This document shows, piece by piece, positions 56,930 to 64,000 of a stretch of 64,000 nucleotides of DNA. The translations under genes and the position numbers were made by a program. A model generated the notes under the pieces. The model saw only the letters and a program-made list of their open reading frames with translations. It made no database searches and was not told the DNA's origin. The DNA comes from Sternotherus odoratus (taxonomy: Eukaryota; Chordata; Testudines; Kinosternidae). Numbering within the stretch: the stretch's first letter is position 1; the number at the start of each line of letters is the position of its first letter. The stretch spans positions 320,001-384,000 of the forward strand of contig JAVMKO010000163.1 of NCBI GenBank assembly GCA_032164245.1, written 5' to 3'.

Positions 56930-57827
56930 CAGGGCCGGCGACAGGAATTTTGGGGCCCCGTACGGCAGACTGTACGGGGCCCCCCGGTCTCCCGCCGCCC
57001 GCGGGGCCCCCCCGCCAGTCTCCCACCGCCCGTGCCCCCCCGCCAGTCTCCCGCCACCCGTGGGCCCCCCCTGCCAGTCTCCCACCGCCTGTGACCCCCC
57101 CGGCCGATCTCCCGTGGCCCGAGGGCCCCCCCGCCGGTCTCCTACCTCCCGCGGCCCCCCCCGCCGGTCTCCCACGGCCCCCCCGGCCGGTCTCCTGCCT
57201 CCCACGCCCCCCCCCCACCGATCTCCTGCCTCCCGCGGGTCCCCCCCCGGCCGATCTCCTGCGCCCCCCGGCCAGTCTCCTGCCTCCGGCACCCCCCTGG
57301 CCGATCTCCCGCCGCCCGAGAGCCCCCCCTCCGCTGGTCTCCTACCTCCCGCGGGCCCCCCTGGCCGATCTTCCGTGGCCCCCCCCAGCCGGTCTCCTGC
57401 CTCCCGCGGCCCCCCCCCGGCCGATCTCCTGTGGCCCAAGGCCCCCCCCGCCGGTCTCCCACCTCCCACGGCCCCCCCGGCCGGTCTCCTGCCTCCTGCG
57501 GCCCCCCCGGCCGATCTCCAGCGGCCCCTGCCGATCTCCTGCCTCCCATGGGCCCCGCACCCCCCCCGCCGATCTCCCGCAGCCCCCCCCCGGCCGGTCT
57601 CCTACCTCCTGCGGGCCCCAACCCCCGCATGCGCTGCGGCTGCATGGCCGGCCGGGAGAAGCAAAGGGGGGCGGGGGAGGCTGCTGGGGGCCGGGGGAGG
57701 GGGCTGGTGAGTGCGGCAGTGGCTGCCCGAGCCGCGCCACGCTCACAGCCCCAGCAACAACGGTTACAGCTGTAAGTCTGGGGCCCGGTACAGCTGTAAC
57801 CGTTGTACCACCCTGTCGCCGGCCCTG
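56930..57827. mobile_element. 898-bp hAT element, insertion 1 in right arm
   Basis: Perfect 16-bp inverted ends CAGGGCCGGCGACAGG and CCTGTCGCCGGCCCTG, with a perfect 8-bp target duplication GGGCCAGT (56922-56929 and 57828-57835). The inside is mostly a ~33-bp GC-rich tandem repeat (GATCTCCTGCCTCCCGCGG type). It has no transposase, so it is non-autonomous. The left arm holds the uninterrupted site at 33117-33124. Confidence 0.95.
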
Positions 57828-58100
57828 GGGCCAGTCACAGCAGGTTCGCAGGCCAGATCTGGCCTGCAGGCCGTAGTTTGCCCACCCGTGACATACAGCA
57901 ACATCATTAACCACAAACACACTCTCCTCATGGTCCAGCCACAAGGGAAATGAACAGGAATTCTTGCTGTTCAGCCATGGACACACTTAGACAATGGCAC
58001 AGCAGTGAGTGTGTTGTGGAAGCTGCTCTGAGGAAATAATTGGAAATGATCACTCAGTGAGAACAAAAGTAGAGTGTAATGACAAAAGCTTTCCAAGCAA

Positions 58101-58182
58101 CCAGTTGTGGCCAAGTGGTTAAGGTGCTAGAGGTGAAATCTCTTGGGGCTTCTCTACACAGGTTCAAATCCTGTCAACTACG
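58101..58182 (+). pseudogene. tRNA-Ser relic (TGA loop)
   Basis: 82 bp, partner of 32770-32851. The loop GGTGAAA would give anticodon TGA. Only about three anticodon-stem pairs form and the 5' end reads CCAGTTG, which breaks the acceptor. B box GGTTCAAATCC. Confidence 0.7.
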
Positions 58183-58329
58183 GTGGAAGTGAAGCTCAAC
58201 AAGAGCGAAGTCTTTTTATCAGGTCCTTCCAAATGCTGAAGGTTGAGACGTTTCTTAGAGGTTCCAGACACATCATCAGTCAGAATTGTCATAAGATCTC
58301 ACACCCACCATTAGAGCTCCATTTTTAGC

Positions 58330-58660
58330 TCCCAGTTATACACCTAAATTTTTGCCCAGTTTTCATCTTGGGTCAACCTGAATGTCTATTGTTATTATTA
58401 CAATGTTGGTTAGCCTAGCTAGCAAGGGGGGAAATACTTTGCCCATGTCTATTTGTGTAAAAGGTCAGGCAGCCTGGACTTTGAGGTGCACAGTGGGAAC
58501 ATGCCCACATTCTGTTACTAGTCAGTGGGAAGCTTTGATTTTCATCTGGTCTCCAAAATGCTTCTCAACATCATGTAGAAGTTGGGGGAATGAAGAAAAA
58601 CAATGAATTTGTTTAAATTGCAAGTGAAGAAGGTTTTTTAAAAAAACTCTAGAGGGGCTG
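58330..58660. other. Right-arm-specific insert next to tRNA-Glu
   Basis: About 300 bp between the Ser and Glu units with no counterpart in the left arm, where the equivalent interval is short. No terminal repeats were identified. Confidence 0.5.
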
Positions 58661-58732
58661 TTCCCTGACTGGGAATTGAACCCAGGCCTTGGCAGTGAGA
58701 GTGCCAAATCCTAACCACTAGACCACCAGGGA
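58661..58732 (-). tRNA. tRNA-Glu(CTC), right-arm copy
   Basis: Identical in all 72 bases to 32522-32593, although the sequence immediately 3' of the gene differs between the arms. It has the same compensated anticodon stem TGGCA/TGCCA. Perfect identity next to diverged flank suggests selection or gene conversion. Confidence 0.85.
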
Positions 58733-58850
58733 AGTGATGAAGCCATTTTTCTTCTTACCTGGACTACACTTTCTTAGGCTACTTTCTATCCAGTTTCTGA
58801 AGCTGTTCCTTTGTCCATTCCCTAGACTAAGATCAGAGAGTGCAGGAAAC

Positions 58851-59676
58851 CAGGGCCGGCGACAGGGTGGTACAACGGTTACAGCTGTACCGGGCCCCGG
58901 ACTTCAGGGGGGGCCCCCTGAAGTCTGGGGCCAGTACAGCTGTAACCGTTGTCGCTGGGGCTGTGAGCGAGGCGCGGCTCGGGCAGCCGCTGCCATGCTC
59001 ACCAGCCCCCTCCCCCGGCACCCAGCAGCCTCCTCCACCCCCCTTTGCCAGCCCCACCCCCCTTTGTTTCTCCCGGCAGCCAGCCCCGCCCCCCTTTGCT
59101 TCTTCCTGCCGGCCACGCGGCCGCAGCACATGCGGGGGTTGGGGCCCGCAGGAGGTAGGAGACCGGCCGGGGGGGGCCGCGGGAGATCGGCCGGTGGGGG
59201 CAGCGGGAGATCGGCCGGGGGGGCCGCGGGAGGCAGGAGATCAGCGGGGGGGCGCGGGAGGCAGGAGACCGGCCGGGGGGGCCGCGGGAGATCGGCCGGG
59301 GGGGCCGCGGGAGGCAGGAGATCGGCGGGGGGGGCGCGGGAAGCAGGAGACCGGCCGGGGGGGCCGCGGGAGATCGGCCAGGGGGGGCAGCGGGAGATCG
59401 GCCGGGGGGGTGTGGGAGGCAGGAGACGGGGGGAGCGCAGGCGGCGGGAGACTGGCCGTGGGCGGGGGGGCCGTGGGCGGCGGGAGATCGGCCGGGGGGG
59501 GCCACGGGTGGCGGGAGACTGGCAGGGGGGGCCCCGCGGGCGGCGGGAGACTGGCAGGGGGGGGCCCGCGGGCAGCGTTAGACTGGCGGGGGGGGCCTCA
59601 TGGGCGGCGGGAGACCGGGGGGGGGGAGCCCTACGGTCTGCCGTACGGGGCCCCAAAATTCCTGTCGCCGGCCCTG
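58851..59676. mobile_element. 826-bp hAT element, insertion 2 in right arm
   Basis: Same family as 56930-57827 in the opposite orientation: inverted ends CAGGGCCGGCGACAGG and CCTGTCGCCGGCCCTG, perfect target duplication CAGGAAAC (58843-58850 and 59677-59684). The left arm has the empty site at 32405-32412 (one base different). The internal ~33-bp repeat differs in copy number from insertion 1. Confidence 0.95.
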
Positions 59677-61469
59677 CAGGAAACCCCATGCTTAGGGTCA
59701 CAACCTACACCCAACCCAAGGTACTGAAACAAACTCAAATGATGCTTCCTCCAGCAGGATAACAGAACAGCACAAAGAAAACCCACGAGAAACAATCCTC
59801 CCCTGAATTCACTTACCCCATCGCAACCCTCTCAGGAGTCTGCCTGGACACTTTGCAAGGAAGGACACTGAGCGGATAGGAGCTCTGGCAAAGAGACCCA
59901 GGGAGGGGTGTTGCCCCCCTCAGTGTGAGCTGATCGTGTCCGGACTCTATTAAATGGGGCTCTGAGCTTTGCCATCTTGTGAGTTCTGTGTCCTCAATAA
60001 GCAGCCAAAGTGTTGAATCCCCCGGATCCTTCTGCTGGGAGCATGATGATTGCACAACAGCTGCAAGTCCTTTCTCCTTCTCCTTGTCCTTCTTGGCTTC
60101 CTCAGACCTTCCCCACAAATGGTTCTATCAGAGGTGGGAGGATCTAAGGACCTGCAGGTTTCCCTCACCCACAGCTTAAGGCAAACAGTGATTCCCTTCT
60201 CTGACACTCCTGGGCTTGGGCTTCTGGAGTTTTTCTCCAGGGGGATTTGATTCCCTGTGAAAATGTGTGTGTGGCCTGCAATGAACTTGCTTGTCTGCTC
60301 ACTCCCTGGGAGCTGAGAAGCTTTTTCTGACTCTCCCTGACTCAATGAGTCCAACATCATCTAAATTCCACCCTCCCTCCCAGATTTCTCTGACCAGCGA
60401 TGGTGACAACAGCTAAATCAACCCCATCTCTCTGGTCTAGAAAGCAGCATCTCTCCAGCCTTGTAACAGCTCCCGTTTGCTTGCTGGAGAAGTAATAAAC
60501 CAGGAAAGAAGGCAAAGGTCAGAAAAGGAATCTCAGCTCACAAATAAACACCCTCAGGGCTCCTTCTGCACTGAGACTAGGCAGTTGACTGACTTCAAAT
60601 CCAGCTAGCTCAGTCACTAGCACCTGATATTCTTAATTCCACCCTCATGAATTCAAGGCCCCTGTTGGGCTGTAGCGATAGCCCTTAGGTGTCCCTCTTC
60701 TGCTTATAGTCACAGCCCACAATGAAATACCCTCTCTTCACCAACTTAGGCAGCTAATGTTTCTTCCTCCCTAAGAAAGTAAAGTCTACCAGTCCCTTAC
60801 TTCACACTCCCCAGCATGAGCCTGTGTATCAAGAAAAAGCAGCGTGACCCTGTGTATCAAGTCACCCCACAGGAGCTTTCTTTCTTCTTTTGCTCTTTCT
60901 CAGCAAGGGGGAGAAAAAGAGGCAAACTGGTTTAACATTGGAGGGAACCTGTTGGATAGCTTAGTAGAAATTTGCAATACTATAACTATTTCCCATGCCC
61001 GCTTAAGAATGAAATGCAGGATCAGTGTGGGGTGAGGAACCAACTCTGTTTTACTGGGGAGCCTGCTTGCTCCCCAGAATCAATAATGAGCAAGTGGGGA
61101 GATCCAGGTTGCAGTTCAAACATCCAATCAGGCTGGCCAGGGGCAGACATCAGGCCTGCAAGGGAAAGGTGAGTGTGGCTGTGAATTCACAAAGGCCTTT
61201 GGTGGGAACTCAGCCTATTGCACAAAGGTGATGAGGTGGCTGTGACCTCACAGAGCTCCCTTGACAGCAGCCAGGCAGGACAGGGATGTGGGGCAAGAGA
61301 AACCTCACAGACCCCTGTAACCTTGCTGCAGCAAGTCTCCATCTCGTGGCCTCTCTGTGAGGACCAAGAGAGGACTGGTGTGGAGGAGATTCTGTGGGAG
61401 GTTTTTTTCATTTCTGTGTGGATTTTGTCAAAGGAAATCGTCATCTGTGTACAAGGTAAGACCAAATCT

Positions 61470-61910
61470 ATGTTTCTTTGTACCAGATGGGGGACGCTAT
61501 CCAAGCAGATTTTCAGGTAGAAATAGAGAGGGTACAATGCCTCTGTACTGGCCACTGTTGCAACCCCTCCTGGAATATTGTGTCTATTTCTGGTGTCCAG
61601 AATTTGAGACAGATTCTGATGAACTGGGGAGGGGTTCACAGAAGAGCCACAGGAATGGTGAATGGAAACATGCATCGTGCTGACAGACTCTAGGAGATGA
61701 ATCAAAGAGACGGTTAAGGAAGAGCCTAAGGGAACAAATATTTAGTAATGGGCTCTTCACTTTAGCAGATCAAGGTTATGAGCAGACAATGTCTGCAGGC
61801 TGAAGCTAGACCAATTCACACTGGAAATAAGGTTTGCATTATTAACATCAGGGTTTGGAGCAATTCACTGAAGGTTGTGTTGGATCCTCCAGAACTGGCC
61901 TTTTAAAATT
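61470..61910 (+). mobile_element. CR1/L3-type LINE 3' fragment, right-arm copy
   Basis: Inverted partner of 30180-30620, encoding LLEYCVYFWCPEF followed by a CTAGACCAATTCACACTGG 3' UTR segment. Confidence 0.55.
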
Positions 61911-63239
61911 CAAGATTGGGTGTTTTTCTAAAAAAATCTGCTCTAATTCTTATGGGAATTATTTTGAGGGACGTTCTATGGTCGATGAGAAACAGAAATA
62001 CAGACCAGAGTGGTTCCTTCGGGCCTTGGAATTTATTAATCTGAGCCTCACAGGGGGCATTTGGAATTTGTCCCTTTTTCCTGCTCTCTTCCTCCTTCCC
62101 TCTTGTCCCTTCTTCTCTTTTCTCCTCCATTTCTTTCTGCTGCTTTTCTTCTTGGTGAGGGTGGGGATGTGCTCCAGCTGTCATCATAGGAGGCCCTCAC
62201 AAAGAGGTGGGGCTGGAATTGTGCACTGATGGTGATCTCCACCATAGTGCTCTCCTGTGGTGACTTGTGCTGTCTTTCGCCCATCTGTTGAGAACCCTCG
62301 GCCTTCAGGCCTGAGAGTCTCCACACTGTTCGGCCAAGTGTAGGGCTATTGCTGAGTTAATCGGGAGGAGACTGAGGCACTCTTGGCTGAGTGCAGTGAG
62401 GCCTAAGGCTCAATTCAACAGCATTTCTTTGTCTAAGTGGCTCTTGGCACTCTGCTGGTCGTGGCCTCGATTGAAGGCCCAGATCAAAAAGAAGCAAGGA
62501 TGGGCCTAGAAGAGGATGGTTTCAAGCCATTGTTCTCTGGGTGGGAAGTGGGAGGGAGTGTGGGGTGGTTAGGGCTCCCCCCATCCTTTTTGATTGGCAA
62601 ACTACGGTACCCCTAGGGATGGGGGTTGCAGCAGCCTTGGGACAAGGAAAGTGTGGGGTGTACTTGGCTTCTGCTCAGTGCAGGGCCTTCCAGAGGGGTG
62701 GGGGTGGGTGTCCTCCTTTCTCTCTCTCCCCCTGCCCCACTCCGTTGTGATCTCTGAGGTGGGAAGAGAGAGGAGCCCTCTCCCTCTTAGCAACTCACTG
62801 ATGAGAAGGGAGAGGTAGAGATGTGGGGCAAGTCGCCATTTTAAATGTGTAGCATACTTCTCACTAATCCTAAAATAATATTTCTTTATTTTTGAATATG
62901 TGTTTTTGTATGCTACAATTCTATGAGTTTAGAAAAAATAGAAAAATAATGTGAAATGATTTTTAATATATTGATAAATATTTTGTATGATTTCACAGTA
63001 CCTGCATTAATTATACAGCTACTTTTATACCTGATTAAGAATTTAATGCAACACTGACAGAGTATAGTGTTTAATGGTTTGCATATATTTTACATATATT
63101 TGCAAGTATTAATTTTCCCCACTGTTGCTTTGGTCCACGAAGCCCCTTCAAAAATCTAATATGGCCTTTGTCTCATAAAGTTTGGAGACCCCTGACTTAC
63201 ACAATAGCACAGCAGTGAGTGTGTTGTGGAAGCTGGTCC

Positions 63240-64000
63240 GTCTTCCCAGTTCAGAAATCACTCAGGGGAACGATTTCCCACTGAAACAAGGAGAAATCCC
63301 TACAGGGAACAATGGGGGGGGGACCCCAAACCTAAGATGTGAACTGGCCACTGGCGAAGTGGGAGAGAAAATGGGGTAGGATGGGGGGAGGGGACCAGAG
63401 ACCTTCTCAGGGGTGGGGAGGGAAAGGGGGGGTCACCCTGGATGTAGCTCGTGGCTCTCTAGGGAGAAAGGGGGCAGGATGGGGGGGGTCCCCAGGGTGG
63501 GGGGGTCAGCGGTAAATCCGAGGGGATCTCAGCCCCTCGGGGTCACCTGCTCTTCTCCCCCCGCCCAGCCCCACGCAGGGACCCCGGGGGTCTGGTCCCC
63601 TCCCCCCTCCAGGGCAGATCCGGGCCGGGGGGTCGTTGGTCTCCCGCGGGGAGCCTGCTACCTGGGGCCGGGCGCGGGTAGGGTCATGAAGGTCTCCCCG
63701 GCACAGACCCCCCCGGCCAGGGAGCAGCAGCGGGGGGAGCGCGGCTCCTCCTCCCGCTTTCAACGTCCGGTCCGGTCCCGGGAGAGTCAGGGACGACATC
63801 TCCCAGCCTGCACCGGGGGCGCTTCCGCCTTCCCCAGCCCGGGAGAGTTTGAGCGGGAGAAGTTGCACGTGCTCAGTGCGATCCCCGGTGTGGCGGGCGG
63901 GTGAGCGAGACACCCGCGAGGGGCCGACTGGGCGGGAACGTGACTCTCGGCCCGGGAAGCGGGGAGACGCCGCGGAGCTGCCTCAGCCGCCGTGGATCCG
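63240..64000 (+). promoter_or_regulatory. CpG island promoter, copy 3
   Basis: Inverted copy of 21985-22781. The ZNF143-type element reads GACGACATCTCCCAGCCTGC (63792-63811) with one base changed in the ACTACA core; the ETS region is altered. It would drive rightward transcription out of the window, as copies 1 and 2 drive leftward. Confidence 0.55.

Larger units (their letters stand above)
56385..64000. repeat. Right arm of the large inverted duplication
   Basis: 56385-63238 pairs inverted with 28845-33655, and 63239-64000 pairs with 21985-22781. Relative to the left arm it has two hAT insertions (56930-57827, 58851-59676) and about 300 extra bp at 58330-58660, and lacks the equivalent of 22782-28844. 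Homology continues to the last base, so the arm extends beyond the window. Confidence 0.9.

Noticed and set aside
56778..59762. Arg/Gly/Pro-rich open frames of 200-450 codons
   Set aside because: They are translations of the ~33-bp satellite within the two hAT elements and their flanks.

Overview
The window looks like nuclear DNA of a sauropsid, most probably a turtle. The evidence is CR1 LINE sequence (3' tail and reverse transcriptase), a Penelope-like element, many short hAT-type MITEs, a tRNA-derived SINE-like head, KRAB-type coding exons with GT/AG introns, and tRNA genes of vertebrate type. There are no bacterial genes, and no rRNA coding sequence is visible. Identities below come from reading and recall; nothing was searched.

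Layout. (1) 1-10327 is GC-rich, complex tandem-repeat DNA: seven 177-179 bp repeats, a compound block with 97-bp units, then a 0.8-1.0 kb higher-order repeat containing 27-bp sub-arrays. It resembles a ribosomal DNA intergenic spacer, including a motif like the TTF-I (Sal box) terminator core, but this is an inference. It stops abruptly at 10327. (2) 10328-23.5 kb is a gene-bearing, CpG-rich region. It holds a minus-strand KRAB exon pair (12299-11410), a minus-strand coiled-coil gene whose exons join in frame (21760-18500), two copies of a KRAB-zinc-finger-type CpG promoter, a mirrored array of sixteen CCAAT boxes, and four minisatellites. (3) 23.5-64 kb is a tRNA cluster rich in transposons, with Ser, Glu, Asn, initiator and elongator Met, Ile, Lys, Thr, Arg, Phe and Gln tRNA genes or relics, built by repeated segmental duplication.

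The main structural feature is a large inverted duplication. Left-arm sequence at 21985-22781 and 28845-33655 reappears inverted at 56385-64000, around a centre of about 22.7 kb that carries most of the tRNA genes. The right arm has gained two copies of one hAT element with perfect 8-bp target duplications, and the left arm keeps the matching empty sites. The right arm lacks about 6 kb of the left arm. A second, smaller palindrome (about 53.5-55.6 kb) carries two tRNA-Gln genes and a Tx1-type LINE fragment.

Most tRNA genes have lost the CpG of the B box (TTCGA to TTCAA or TTTGA), so much of the cluster appears to have been methylated and may be decaying. The Phe, Gln, Glu, Thr(AGT), Ser(GCT), Ser(AGA) and Asn genes still fold well enough to be functional.
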